DNA from: JAVBNW01 sp031551255
GTDB lineage: Bacteria > Bacillota > Clostridia > Christensenellales > UBA1750
Direction of reading: 5' to 3'
Assembly (NCBI GenBank): GCA_031551255.1
Contig: JAVBNW010000066.1
Span: 1-64,000 of the forward strand
Length of the DNA: 64,000 nt
Shown here: in pieces, positions 42,896 to 51,430 of the stretch
Layout: each line of letters opens with the position of its first letter
How positions within the stretch are numbered: the first letter of the stretch is position 1
The notes under the pieces: model-generated
Told to the model about the DNA's origin: nothing
The model's input: only the letters and a program-made list of their open reading frames with translations
The model's database searches: none
Made by a program: the position numbers and the translations under genes

Positions 42896-43302
42896 CGCCC
42901 GATCCCTCCGGCGAAGTCCTGCGGCAGGTGCGCCTGCGCTACCTGCTGACGGCTCATGCCGCCGGCGCCTATTGCGCGGCGGGCTTTTCCATTGTCGTTA
43001 AAGACTGCTACTTTGGTGCGGAGGCCATGGCGCTGCTCAGGGCCATCCGCTCGCGCCCATTGCACCTGACAACGCTCAACTAAAGCGCGAAAGCGGTGAT
43101 GCGGCGCGAGGTGGCGCGCGGCAAGACGGACTATCGCTCATGGGATGCCGAGGCGCTACGCCGGGTGCTCGTCCAGGAAAACCCGCGCATCGGGCCATGG
43201 CTGGATACTTCGAATATGACGGCGGAGGAAACGGCGGCGCATCTCATAGCGCGTGCGCAGGAAGCGAGAATAAGCGAGGAGGCCTTATCATGGGAAACAT
43301 AG
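42896..43302 (+). pseudogene. Remnant of P-loop kinase (AAA_33-like) gene
   Basis: Frame 42896-43302 reads DPSGEVLRQVRLRYLLTAHAAGAYCAAGFSIVVKDCYFG, then HLTTLN, an in-frame TAA at 43081-43083, and SAKAVMRREVARGKTDYRSWDAEALRRVL... PRIGPWLDTSNMTAEETAAHLIA. These are the middle and C-terminal parts of a small kinase such as chloramphenicol-phosphotransferase-like AAA_33 proteins. The Walker A part is missing, having been lost where it joins the GNAT remnant. The nonsense codon replaces what is usually a Pro. No active product is expected. Confidence 0.55.
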
Positions 43303-43904
43303 AAAAATTCGAAGCTATGGCCGGGCGATACGACACTGCCGAGCGGATTGCCGTTGCACAGGCAATCGCCCGGGCCATTCGAGAGCAGGTTCATCATGCC
43401 CACGAAAAGGAAGCGATCGATTATGGATGTGGAACCGGCCTTGTGGGGTTGGAGCTTACGGATCTGTTCCGTTCCGTCCTCTTCATCGACGCTTCGCCCG
43501 GGATGGTGGAGCAGGTAAGGCGCAAAATCGAGGCCGCCGATACGCCCGGCGCCCGGGCAATGTGCGCCGATTTCATGGCGGAACCGCCGCCCAACGTGCG
43601 CGCGGACTACATCATCGTGGCGCAGGTGCTTTTGCACATCCCGGATATCGAACCGTTTTTATCGCGCCTGCGCATGGCGCTGCGCCCGGGCGGCCATTTG
43701 CTGATCGTCGATTTTGACAAAAACGAAGCGGTGGAGTCCGTACTGGTGCACAATGGCTTCGAGCAGCCTGCATTGGTGGAAACCCTGATGAAATTGGGGT
43801 TTACCGAGGCCGAATCCAAAACCTTTTACCATGGCGAAGGTATCTTCATGAAAAAGGATGCCTCGCTATTTCTGCTCGATGCAGTAAAAAATGGCGCGCC
43901 ATAA
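43290..43904 (+). CDS. Class I SAM-dependent methyltransferase
   Basis: 204 residues from the ATG at 43290, chosen for its GGAGG site; the frame is open to 43140. Motif I is IDYGCGTGLVGLEL, then FIDASPGMVEQVRRK (acidic after strand 2), DYIIVAQVLLHIPDI and LRMALRPGGHLLIVDFD. It ends with HNGFEQPALVETLMKLGFTEAESKTFY. The substrate is likely a small molecule. The start overlaps the 3' end of the kinase remnant by 13 bp, so the remnant may still supply its transcript. Confidence 0.85.
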   Translation: MGNIEKFEAMAGRYDTAERIAVAQAIARAIREQVHHAHEKEAIDYGCGTGLVGLELTDLFRSVLFIDASPGMVEQVRRKIEAADTPGARAMCADFMAEPPPNVRADYIIVAQVLLHIPDIEPFLSRLRMALRPGGHLLIVDFDKNEAVESVLVHNGFEQPALVETLMKLGFTEAESKTFYHGEGIFMKKDASLFLLDAVKNGAP

Positions 43905-43982
43905 TGCCGGAATCTGTGCGAGAAATCGCTTTCTTCGCCGAATATACTATCCTGTCTAACGGTTGAGGTTCAGCTCAATAGA

Positions 43983-44369
43983 TTATTGGGCAACTATTTC
44001 AATTCGATTCCCATCAGGATCGGAAACGCAGCTTTCACAATATCCATCGCCTGTAGTGCGTGGTTCGCTGAAAACGGTAAAGCCGTCGCTGCTTAAGCGC
44101 TCGGTAAGGAGTTCAACCGCCGTTTTACTTTCAGCACTGAACGCAATGTGTGTATATCCCAAAAACTCCCCATGAATTCCTATTTCCGACAATTCCAGCT
44201 TCGGCATTATCTCAAGCATGCCATCATCTTCAAAATGCAAAAAATGCGCTCTTAGCCCCATTTTCGGGTTGTGATATTGCGCATTCGAGGTTGCATCAAA
44301 ATATTTCTCATAAAATTCTCGTGTTTTTTCCAAGTCCCCGACAAAAACGGCTACATGATTTGCTCGCAT
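43983..44369 (-). CDS. VOC (glyoxalase-fold) family protein
   Basis: 128 residues from the ATG at 44369, six bases after GGAGG; the ATG at 44372 is too close. It has the two beta-alpha-beta-beta-beta units of the VOC fold: ANHVAVFVGDLEKTREFYEKYF, and YTHIAFSAESKTAVELLTERL with VSDPDGNRIEIV at the end. Metal-ligand positions His 5 and Glu near the C-terminus are present, so lyase or dioxygenase-like activity is possible. The codon use is more AT-rich than most neighbours, suggesting transfer. Confidence 0.85.
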   Translation of the reverse strand: MRANHVAVFVGDLEKTREFYEKYFDATSNAQYHNPKMGLRAHFLHFEDDGMLEIMPKLELSEIGIHGEFLGYTHIAFSAESKTAVELLTERLSSDGFTVFSEPRTTGDGYCESCVSDPDGNRIEIVAQ

Positions 44370-44445
44370 CATATTCCTCCCGGGTGAACTATAAACGTTC
44401 TTCATCCCGCTTATACGGCGTATGGGGAAAACGCCAACAAAGAAA

Positions 44446-44476
44446 CCACAAACCCGCTCGTAGAGCGGGTTTGTGG
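44446..44476 (-). terminator. Terminator of the tRNA-Ser transcript
   Basis: A perfect 14-bp stem (CCACAAACCCGCTC) with a 3-base loop, followed on minus by TTTCTTTG. It lies 28 bp after the tRNA-Ser(GCU) gene. Confidence 0.75.
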
Positions 44477-44503
44477 GAGGATGCTTTTTCATCCACACAT
44501 TCT

Positions 44504-44593
44504 TGGCGGAGGAAGAGAGATTTGAACTCTCGCGTCGGTTTCCCGGCCTACTCCCTTAGCAGGGGAGCCCCTTCACCACTTGGGTATTCCTCC
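44504..44593 (-). tRNA. tRNA-Ser (anticodon GCU)
   Basis: 90 bases including an encoded CCA. The acceptor stem GGAGGAA pairs with TTCCTCC, the anticodon loop is CTGCTAA (GCT), there is a long variable arm typical of tRNA-Ser, and the T-loop TTCAAAT. Decodes AGC/AGU. Confidence 0.95.
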
Positions 44594-44599
44594 TCATCT

Positions 44600-44687
<88 letters not shown>

Positions 44688-44775
44688 CTGTCAGACAGGC
44701 ACATCCGGCAGTTTGCCAGCCGATAACCCCACCCGGCGACCAAACCCCGCCGGCGGCAGCAAAGACTGCCGACAC

Positions 44776-44804
44776 AGTATATCGCACGCGAACACGGCTG
44801 TCAA
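44776..44804 (-). promoter_or_regulatory. Strong sigma-A promoter of the tRNA-Ser pair
   Basis: TTGACA, 17-bp spacer and TATACT on minus, about 89 bp upstream of the first tRNA. Confidence 0.85.
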
Positions 44805-45002
44805 GGAGCGCCGGCAATCTCCCGGCTACGAAATCCACAGCGCACTTTACGCATGCGCGCGCGGCGGTGTATCGGCCCTGTCAAAGGCCACATGCCGCCA
44901 AGAGCGACGCGCCACAAAGGCAAAACTCGCGCATAAACCATGTTGCCGATTGCAATTTATGCGTTTTAGCCGGGCCATTTGTTCCACAGTGTGAAATAGC
45001 GA

Positions 45003-45030
45003 TTAACCCCCGAATAACCGCCGATTAACA
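45003..45030 (+). promoter_or_regulatory. Pho box: three direct repeats at 11-bp spacing
   Basis: TTAACC (45003-45008), ATAACC (45014-45019) and TTAACA (45025-45030), each separated by five bases. This fits the PhoP-type box known from B. subtilis (TTAACA-like repeats every 11 bp), and lies just upstream of the -35 of the pst-like operon. Confidence 0.8.
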
Positions 45031-45038
45031 AGGGGTTG

Positions 45039-45067
45039 TTGAGCCGCCCGTTTTCCTCCTTTACAAT
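45039..45067 (+). promoter_or_regulatory. Sigma-A promoter of pst-like operon
   Basis: TTGAGC, 17-bp spacer, TACAAT. It sits nine bases after the last Pho repeat and 38 bp before the first gene. Confidence 0.7.
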
Positions 45068-45104
45068 GCAATAGGGAATGTTTGCACGAAACGGAGGCGA
45101 AAAC

Positions 45105-45866
45105 ATGCAGCAAGCGCTTGGGCGCATGCCGGGCAGAGCTGCGCGGGTCTTCGCCGTGCTGCTTGTTTGTGCGCTGCCGCTCGCATATCTCGCCCTGTTT
45201 TTGCCTAACTGCGCCGGTGCGGCGTTCGCAGACGCGCTGGTGTCTCTGGGCGTCTCCTTTCTGCTGGCCATCGCCGCTCAACTTTTTATCGCCCCGCTTT
45301 CGCTATGCTATGCGTTTTCGCTGTTTGCCCTGTCCCCCTCGCCACGCAAACGAATCCTCATGCGCGTCACACATTTTCTAAACGGCATCCCCCCCGTCGC
45401 CTGTGCGCTTGCCATACTCGCGCCTGCCCTCGCCTTGGGGGGCGGGCCTTCGGTTTTTATCGCGGTGTTGTCGCTTGCCGCCGCCTGCCTTCCCCGGGCA
45501 TGCTCCATGCAAGCCCAAGCATTGGGCGATGTGCCCGATCGCTACTTGCTCGCATGCGTCTCTCTTGGGGCGACGCGAGCTGAGGCAACCCGGGGTATCG
45601 TACTACGGCATGCCCGCAGGCCGATGATTGCGGCATGCCTCGTACTCTTGGCTACCGCCATGGATCAGTTGGCCCTTATGCAACTCGCGCTCGGCCTCAT
45701 ACCCGGACTCTTTCCCGCCACAGGCGCGCTGCCTTTGCCTTCTTTACTACTGAGCGCAAGCGCATCGGGCGATACTTCGACCGCCGCGTTTTGCGCGCTG
45801 CTTTTGCTTGGCGCAGGCATGGCCTTCTCACTCGCCGCGCGCTGGGTCGCCAAGGGGAACCGATGA
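45105..45866 (+). CDS. ABC transporter permease, PstC-like
   Basis: 253 residues from the ATG at 45105 with GGAGG upstream; the frame is open to 45078. Six hydrophobic segments are visible. The cytoplasmic EAA-type loop, which contacts the ATPase, is ACVSLGATRAEATRGIVLRHARRP, with the conserved Gly in GATR. It is shorter than typical PstC (about 300). Its place before a second permease, an ATPase and phoU, and the Pho box in front, make phosphate (or phosphonate) import likely. No substrate-binding protein is next to it. Its 3' end overlaps the next gene as ATGA. Confidence 0.7.
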   Translation: MQQALGRMPGRAARVFAVLLVCALPLAYLALFLPNCAGAAFADALVSLGVSFLLAIAAQLFIAPLSLCYAFSLFALSPSPRKRILMRVTHFLNGIPPVACALAILAPALALGGGPSVFIAVLSLAAACLPRACSMQAQALGDVPDRYLLACVSLGATRAEATRGIVLRHARRPMIAACLVLLATAMDQLALMQLALGLIPGLFPATGALPLPSLLLSASASGDTSTAAFCALLLLGAGMAFSLAARWVAKGNR

Positions 45867-46573
45867 AATCGCCCCGTTTTACGATGCGAACCATCATGCA
45901 CGCCTTCGGCGCGCTTGCGCTCCTTATCGGCCTTTACACGCCCGTCGCAATGGCTTTGGGTTCGCTGCGCGCTTCGTTTAGCGAAGTATGGCTCTTGGCC
46001 GTGCGCTCCTGTCTGCTGGCTATCGGCGCGGGCTGCCTCGCATCGGCGATAGGCGCGGCTGTAGCGTTGCTCTTATGGGAAGGCGTTCCGCGCCGCGCAA
46101 GGGCCACGCTGCTGAATATCCTGTACGCAACGGCGGGCATTCCGTCCGCCGCAACGGCAGTGGCCGTGCTGCTGGCGTTCCCCAAGCTTAACGAAACCCT
46201 CCGCCTTGTAATCGCGCTTACCATCAGCATAGCGCCTTATGCCGCACGCTATTTGACAGAAGATTTAAGCTCCCTGCCCAAGTACGCGGTGGATGCTTCC
46301 CGGGCGCTCGGCTCAAACGGGCTGCGCATGGTGGTGGATGTCATCCTCCCCTACGCGAAAAACTCGCTGCTCTCGACTTTTTTATATGCTGTTGCCCGTG
46401 CGTTTGTCGAAACGGCGGCGCTATCCATCCTGCTAAGTGGCGCGCCACGCTTCCTTGCGGTGAAGGTCGCTGCGGAGCCTCTATCGCCCGCGGCATTTCC
46501 CGCAGCCCTCATTCTGTGCATTGGGGCAATGCTGCTCTATGACCGCGCGCAGTTCCTGCGCGGAAGGAGATAA
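45863..46573 (+). CDS. ABC transporter permease, PstA-like
   Basis: 236 residues from an ATG that overlaps the stop of the first permease (ATGA), so translation is coupled; the frame is open to 45635. Six membrane helices, with the coupling loop VDASRALGSNGLRMVVDVILPYAKN (ALGSN as EAA-type motif). PstA proteins usually have 280-300 residues, so this one is short too. It is followed after two bases by the ATPase gene. Confidence 0.7.
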   Translation: MKSPRFTMRTIMHAFGALALLIGLYTPVAMALGSLRASFSEVWLLAVRSCLLAIGAGCLASAIGAAVALLLWEGVPRRARATLLNILYATAGIPSAATAVAVLLAFPKLNETLRLVIALTISIAPYAARYLTEDLSSLPKYAVDASRALGSNGLRMVVDVILPYAKNSLLSTFLYAVARAFVETAALSILLSGAPRFLAVKVAAEPLSPAAFPAALILCIGAMLLYDRAQFLRGRR

Positions 46574-46575
46574 TC

Positions 46576-47340
46576 TTGGATCATCAAGCGAAGCTTTCCA
46601 CGCGTGCGCTGTGCGTGTTTATCGGTCGCCAGCAGATCTTAGGCCCGATCGACCTTTCGCTGGAGGATGGGCGCTTAACAGCGCTGATCGGCCCGCAAAG
46701 CGCCGGTAAAACAACGCTTTTGCGGGCCCTGAACCGGCTGATGGATGAGCGCTCGGGCGCGCGGGTCACCGGCAGCATACTGCTGGACGGTCAAAGTATC
46801 GACGCGATCGATCATAGGACGCTCACATCGCGGATCGGCATGATCTTCCCCGAGCCGGCAATCTTTCCGGGTACGGTTTTAGAAAACCTTGCCTACGGCC
46901 TGAGGCTGCGCGGCGTGCGCGATAAGGCGCTATGGCGGCTTGCCGCGGAACACGCGTTGAGAGAAGCTTTGTTGTGGAACGAACTGAAAGATCAACTCAA
47001 CCATCCGGCAAGCGAACTTTCGGCGGAACAAAAACAGCGCCTATGCGTGGCGCGCACGCTGACACTCAACCCGGAGATATTGCTGCTTGATGAGCCGTGG
47101 AGCAGCATCGACGTGGGGTCCCGCTCGCGGCTGGAAGAATTGGTGCGCGAGCTTCGAGGCCGCTATACGATCCTGGCGACCGTCAGTGACATGAACCTGG
47201 CCGGGCGCATTTCGGACGACGCGGCGTTTTTGCTGGGCGGGAAGATCATCGAGCACGGCCCGACGGAAGAATTGTTCTATCGCCCGAAGGATCAGCGCAC
47301 AGGCGCTTTTATCACCGGACGCTTTGAGGCACAGTCGTAA
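46576..47340 (+). CDS. PstB-like ABC transporter ATPase with degenerate motifs
   Basis: 254 residues from a TTG start with GGAGA upstream. Length and layout match PstB. Walker A is GPQSAGKTT and Walker B LLLDEP, both intact. The Q-loop reads MIFPEPAIF where PstB has FQ, the signature is LSAEQKQR instead of LSGGQ, and the switch region reads ATVSDMNLA where PstB has THNM, so the Gln and His are both changed. These changes would lower or alter ATPase activity. Since it sits in a complete operon with good ribosome sites and a Pho box, it is unlikely to be dead; a regulatory or slow transporter is possible. Confidence 0.75.
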   Translation: MDHQAKLSTRALCVFIGRQQILGPIDLSLEDGRLTALIGPQSAGKTTLLRALNRLMDERSGARVTGSILLDGQSIDAIDHRTLTSRIGMIFPEPAIFPGTVLENLAYGLRLRGVRDKALWRLAAEHALREALLWNELKDQLNHPASELSAEQKQRLCVARTLTLNPEILLLDEPWSSIDVGSRSRLEELVRELRGRYTILATVSDMNLAGRISDDAAFLLGGKIIEHGPTEELFYRPKDQRTGAFITGRFEAQS

Positions 47341-47421
47341 TTTAGTACTGCGCTGACGTACCCGGCGGACGAATCAGAAGGGTCTAAGCAGCGTGGCCGC
47401 CATACCGCGAGGAGGTATATC

Positions 47422-48060
47422 GTGACAAAAATGGATGCGGAACTTTTGTCGGTTAGACGCGAAGTCGTACGCATGGGCTCACTCGTGAGCGATATCGCTC
47501 TAAACGCCTCAAAGGTAGTTGCGCGCATGGACGCGGCGCTTGCGCGCGAAGTGATCAGGGAGGACGAGTGGATCGACGAACTGCGCTTCCAGCTCGACGA
47601 CAGGCTGATTCAGACGCTCGCGCTCAATCACCCGATGGGAGACGACCTCAGAGGCGTCGTGGGCGCGATGCGCATATGCGGCGATCTTGAGCGGGTAGGC
47701 GACTACGCGGTAAACATCGGCAAGGCGATGCTCAAACTTAACGAAGACGCGCGCGCGTGGCTGCACCCTTCTATACAGCCGATGGCCGACATCTGCGTGG
47801 ATATGCTGGAAGGGGCGATGGATGCGTATTTTTCGCGCGACACCGACCGGGCGCGCGTGGTGAGCAAGCGCGACGACGAAGTGGATGCGTACTATAAAGA
47901 GGTCGAGCAATACTTCTCCGCCCAGCGCTCGCACTCCGGCGCGGTGTGCATCCAAAATGTGCTGATCGCGCGCGCGTTTGAGCGGATTGCCGACCACATC
48001 ACCAACATCTGCGAGTGGGTGATGTTCGAAAGCACGGGGCTACACGAAGAACTGAACTGA
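47422..48060 (+). CDS. phoU: PhoU family phosphate signalling protein
   Basis: 212 residues, GTG start with GAGGAGG upstream. PhoU proteins have two three-helix bundles with metal-binding ExxxD patterns; here DLERVGDYAVNIGKA and AFERIADHITNICEW are the two copies. PhoU links Pst transport activity with the PhoR-PhoP two-component system and restricts phosphate uptake. It is 81 bp after the ATPase and the operon ends in the strong terminator at 48262. Confidence 0.9.
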   Translation: MTKMDAELLSVRREVVRMGSLVSDIALNASKVVARMDAALAREVIREDEWIDELRFQLDDRLIQTLALNHPMGDDLRGVVGAMRICGDLERVGDYAVNIGKAMLKLNEDARAWLHPSIQPMADICVDMLEGAMDAYFSRDTDRARVVSKRDDEVDAYYKEVEQYFSAQRSHSGAVCIQNVLIARAFERIADHITNICEWVMFESTGLHEELN

Positions 48061-48261
48061 CATTCCTAGAAAAATCTTTATCGTCGCCGACCCCAAAGCG
48101 CTCAAAAGACAGCGAACGGGAGGTTTTTCTCGCGAGGAAGGGGAAGGAGGCATAGCCGTAGCTATGGCGACTGGCCTGACAAAGCGTGGGGAACCGATCC
48201 GTCGCTGGACTTGTGTGCTTTGAGGGCCGGCGACGATATAGCAAAGGAAGCTGAGCTGAAA
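48061..48261. other. Unexplained stretch after phoU, possible transcribed structured RNA
   Basis: About 200 bases with no start-codon-bearing gene. An open frame without start runs 48062-48223 (KIFIVADPKALKRQRTGG). It contains the hairpin CATAGC-CGTA-GCTATG (48151-48166) and ends at a strong terminator. It is probably part of the phoU transcript 3' region; it could be a dispersed repeat or a small RNA. Confidence 0.3.
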
Positions 48262-48299
48262 AAAGGGGCGCTTGACCACAGCGGGTCAAGCGCCCCTTT
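48262..48299. terminator. Strong bidirectional terminator
   Basis: A perfect 16-bp stem (AAAGGGGCGCTTGACC with its complement) around a 6-base loop, with A and T runs on the two sides. It lies between convergent phoU and the gene at 48354-49460. Confidence 0.85.
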
Positions 48300-48353
48300 A
48301 TCCTACCGGAAAATTTTCGGCCGCACCTTGGCAACCTTGCCTCAAGGCCCGCG

Positions 48354-49460
48354 CTACGCCTCGGGGATCGTATCGGGCAGGTGCGGCTCTCCCCCTTCGC
48401 CGCGCCCCTGAACCGGCGTCGCGCAGAACGGACAGATGTTCCACGCGTCCTCGACGATTCTGCCACACTTCTCACATTGCTCGCGGTTGCGCGCACCGCA
48501 CACCGGGCATACGACATAGTCTTTTCCAATGGGCTCCTTGCACTCGGAACACTGGATGATCTCCGGGCGCACCATCAGGTATACGATCAGCCCCACTACA
48601 TTGGTGCACAGCGTCAGAATGCTCCACAGCGCCGGATGGTTATTGTCGCGGCGCGAGGCATCCAGGAACACCCACACGGCCGTCATCAGCCAGTACGCGA
48701 AGAAGGCGAGAAGCGCGCTGACCACGAAAAACTGTACCACCGGCTGGACGCCACGCTCTCTTTCCTGGCTTTGCTCGGCAGCCAAATTGTCACCATCGTT
48801 AAAGAAGAACATGTGCAGGTTTTTCGTAGGAAAGCCCGCGTAGGTCACGCTGTCGCCGCCGGTGGAATACCCGTAATAAGAGTAGCTGGCGCTCGTGCCC
48901 GGCATGGCCATATCGCCGTACACCGTCACATAGGATGCACTCCCGCCGCTCTCATATGCGGCTCCCTCCAGCTTCTCCAGCTTGGGCAAAAGGGGCTTAG
49001 AAAGGTTCATCAGCGACGCCAAATCGTCCGAAATCACATAGTGACTGGATACTATATTGCCCTCGGCGTCGAGGATGCACAGTAAGTCGCCTTGACGGCT
49101 ATCCAAGCAGGCGTATAGGGTGCCGGTGTCATCCAGATGCCCCTGGTTCTGCGCGTACACCACGCGAAAATTGTTGTCGATCAGCACAAAGTTGGAATAA
49201 CGGTGGTATTTTGCGCTGTATTGCTGCATCATGTTGCCGAGCGTTTCGTCTTGCTCGTTAAACCCGTTGAACTCGATGTAGTTGACGATGGATTGAAGGT
49301 CGTTTTGCTTGGCCCTGTTCGCGGCGGTAATCGCATTCCAAGTATTTCTTTCCACTACCTGCACGACGATGAGCACGAGCAGGCTGAACGCCGCGCAGAT
49401 AAAAATCGCCAATCGCAGGATGTTTTGTAGCTTCCGTTGTTTCTTCGCGTTTTGCAACAA
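48354..49460 (-). CDS. Membrane protein with external sensor-like domain and C-terminal zinc ribbons
   Basis: 368 residues from a TTG with AGGAGGAG upstream. The first TM is at about 15-37, followed by an external domain of ~190 residues with VLIDNNFRVVYAQNQG and LLCILDAEGNIVSS, which recall Cache/PAS-like strands. Two TMs follow with FAYWLMTAVWVFLDASRRDNNHPALW, similar to PLDc_N-type segments. The C-terminus has two zinc ribbons with CSEC/CPVC and CEKC/CPFC. It lies just downstream of an anti-sigma-like gene and the ECF sigma factor, 12 bp apart, so it may transmit an external signal to them. Confidence 0.7.
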   Translation of the reverse strand: MLQNAKKQRKLQNILRLAIFICAAFSLLVLIVVQVVERNTWNAITAANRAKQNDLQSIVNYIEFNGFNEQDETLGNMMQQYSAKYHRYSNFVLIDNNFRVVYAQNQGHLDDTGTLYACLDSRQGDLLCILDAEGNIVSSHYVISDDLASLMNLSKPLLPKLEKLEGAAYESGGSASYVTVYGDMAMPGTSASYSYYGYSTGGDSVTYAGFPTKNLHMFFFNDGDNLAAEQSQERERGVQPVVQFFVVSALLAFFAYWLMTAVWVFLDASRRDNNHPALWSILTLCTNVVGLIVYLMVRPEIIQCSECKEPIGKDYVVCPVCGARNREQCEKCGRIVEDAWNICPFCATPVQGRGEGGEPHLPDTIPEA

Positions 49461-49472
49461 GTGAGTCTCCTC

Positions 49473-49802
49473 CTATCCGTGATGCCGCCCGGGCAAGAAT
49501 TGCTCGAGTATGGGCAGGGTCAAAAGCGTCAGCGCCGATACCGCGCCCAGCGCCATCGCAAAGAGGCGGGCTTGTTCGCAGTGCCCCTTCAGCGCCGCGT
49601 CGGCGGCCAGCGCTACGACCACCACAAACGGTATCAGCGCCATAAGAAACAAACGCCGCTCCCGCCTGAGCTTTTGCCGCCGCTTCGCCTCCAGCGCGGC
49701 CTTGGCTATGCTGGGCCTCAGCAGTTCCACGGCCACGCGGGTATCGGCCTGAATGGCCTTGGTTCTGAGCGCGTCCGCCTTGATCAAATCCTCAAAATTC
49801 AT
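49473..49802 (-). CDS. Small two-TM protein, probable anti-sigma factor
   Basis: 109 residues. The N-terminal ~50 residues are charged and helical, then two TMs at about 51-69 and 80-99. Its start overlaps the stop of the ECF sigma gene as ATGA, the usual coupling of sigma and anti-sigma genes. No zinc-binding HxxxCxxC is present, so it is not a classical ZAS protein. The role is inferred from position. Confidence 0.6.
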   Translation of the reverse strand: MNFEDLIKADALRTKAIQADTRVAVELLRPSIAKAALEAKRRQKLRRERRLFLMALIPFVVVVALAADAALKGHCEQARLFAMALGAVSALTLLTLPILEQFLPGRHHG

Positions 49803-50326
49803 GCCCCCGCCTCCTTTCTAAGCTTTTCCAGAGCGTCGTGCAGCCGCCATTTTACGCGCTGCGGGCTCGTGCCCATCGCCCGGGCGATTTCATCGTAACT
49901 CAGCTCGATGTAGTAGCGCAGAATGACCATGGAGCGCATTTCGGTATCCAGCGCCCGAAGCAGCGCCTCCACTTGCCCCCGGTCGTCGGTCAGCGCGTGC
50001 GCATCCGCGTCGTCCGCAACCCTCTCAAGGGTTTCCGCCTCTATGGGCGCGGGCTTTTTCCTGCGCGTCTCGTCGATAAACAGGTGGTAAGCCAACTTGA
50101 ACAACCATGAAGAGAACTTGTTCCCCGATCCGTCGCGGTACTTGTGCACCTTTTCGATCATACGCATCAGCGCCGTCTGCGCAAGGTCTTTCGCATCCTC
50201 CGGATGCCTGGCAAGCTTTAAATAGTAGCGATACAGCGGCGGATGAAAGCGAATGGCGAGCTCCTCCATGGCGGAGCGGTCGCCCACGGCGGCGCGCGCA
50301 GCGAGCTGTTCGTCGGTTGTGGACAA
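49799..50326 (-). CDS. ECF-type RNA polymerase sigma factor
   Basis: 175 residues from a TTG start with AGGAGG seven bases upstream. Region 2 includes PLYRYYLKLARHPEDAKDLAQTALMRMIEKVHKYRDGSGNKFSSWLFKLAYHLFIDETRR, with the usual DLAQ motif; region 4 is LDTEMRSMVILRYYIELSYDEIARAMGTSPQRVKWRLHDALEKLR. There is no extra C-terminal domain. Together with the next two genes it makes a signal operon. No -35 AAC motif is clear upstream. Confidence 0.9.
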   Translation of the reverse strand: MSTTDEQLAARAAVGDRSAMEELAIRFHPPLYRYYLKLARHPEDAKDLAQTALMRMIEKVHKYRDGSGNKFSSWLFKLAYHLFIDETRRKKPAPIEAETLERVADDADAHALTDDRGQVEALLRALDTEMRSMVILRYYIELSYDEIARAMGTSPQRVKWRLHDALEKLRKEAGA

Positions 50327-50454
50327 CGCACCGCCTCCTTTCGGCTTTCATGCATACAACGGGCGGGAAGGCGCGGCGGTTGCCGCTATGGGAAAAGTTT
50401 TTTTCCTGTGCTATGATAAGAGGAGAGAAATGCCACAACGGAGGAGGAACCCCT

Positions 50455-51300
50455 ATGAGCATGCGCCTTGGAGGGCCTGTCTTTATCCAATCGGACGATC
50501 CTTTAGAACTTGCGAAGGAACACCGCCGCTTAGGCTATCGCGCGGCGTACTGTCCGCCCGATTCCATGCTGAAAACCAAGGCCGATATCGAGCGGGTGCG
50601 CAGCGCGTACGCCGCCCAGGACGTCGCCATCGCCGAGGTTGGCGCGTGGGTCAACGCGCTGGACGCGGATGCCCAAAAGGCGAAGGAAAACCGCGCCTAT
50701 ATTGCGGGCCGCCTCACATTGGCGGACGAGCTCGACGCGCGCTGCTGCGTGGATATCGTAGGCTCCCTGCGCCCGGATAAGTGGGACGGCGCGCACGAGG
50801 GCGGCTATTCCGACGAGTTTTTTGATCGGGTCGTGGAGGCGTTCCGCGAAATCATCGACTTGGCAAAACCCAAGCGCGCCGCCATGACGTTTGAAACGAT
50901 GCCGTATTACTTCCTGGACGGCCCCGAAGAATACCTGCGCCTGCTCGCGGCGATCAACCGCCCGGGGGCGGCCGTACACATCGACATGTGCAACTGCATC
51001 TCCAACCCTCGGGATTTTTACCAAAACGGCGACATAACCCGGCGCACGTTTAAGCTGCTGGGCAACCAGATACGATCCTGCCATTTGAAGGATCTTCGGC
51101 TGGACGACGCGGGCGGCACGGTGAAATTCTACGAAACCGTGCTCGGCACCGGCGGGCTGGATATCGCCGCCTACCTTAGGTGCGCCGACGCGCTGCCCGA
51201 CTGCCCCGTGATGCTCGAGCACCTGCCGGACGAGGCGACGTACGAAATCGCGCGCAAGCACGCGCTTGCGATCATGCGGCAAAACGGCATAGCGGGTTAG
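50455..51300 (+). CDS. Sugar phosphate isomerase/epimerase-like TIM barrel protein
   Basis: 281 residues from the ATG at 50455, with GGAGGAGG upstream; the frame is open to 50107. Xylose-isomerase-like TIM barrel: the metal-binding residues are Glu in MTFETMPY, Asp/His in VHIDMCN, His in SCHLKDLRL and Glu in VMLEHLPDE. The group holds isomerases, epimerases and dehydratases for sugars and inositol; the substrate is not known. Divergent from the ECF sigma factor, but its place does not tell a role. Related to the gene at 55995-56960, but not closely. Confidence 0.75.
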   Translation: MSMRLGGPVFIQSDDPLELAKEHRRLGYRAAYCPPDSMLKTKADIERVRSAYAAQDVAIAEVGAWVNALDADAQKAKENRAYIAGRLTLADELDARCCVDIVGSLRPDKWDGAHEGGYSDEFFDRVVEAFREIIDLAKPKRAAMTFETMPYYFLDGPEEYLRLLAAINRPGAAVHIDMCNCISNPRDFYQNGDITRRTFKLLGNQIRSCHLKDLRLDDAGGTVKFYETVLGTGGLDIAAYLRCADALPDCPVMLEHLPDEATYEIARKHALAIMRQNGIAG

Positions 51301-51430
51301 CGAAAAACGCCCCATGCCAAAGCAAAAAGGCATAAAGGCGCAACAAAGTGCCGTTGGAAACGCATCCAACGGCACTGACTATTTGCGAATGAGAAGCGAA
51401 AGAGCCGCGGGTTATGCTTACACTGCGGAG

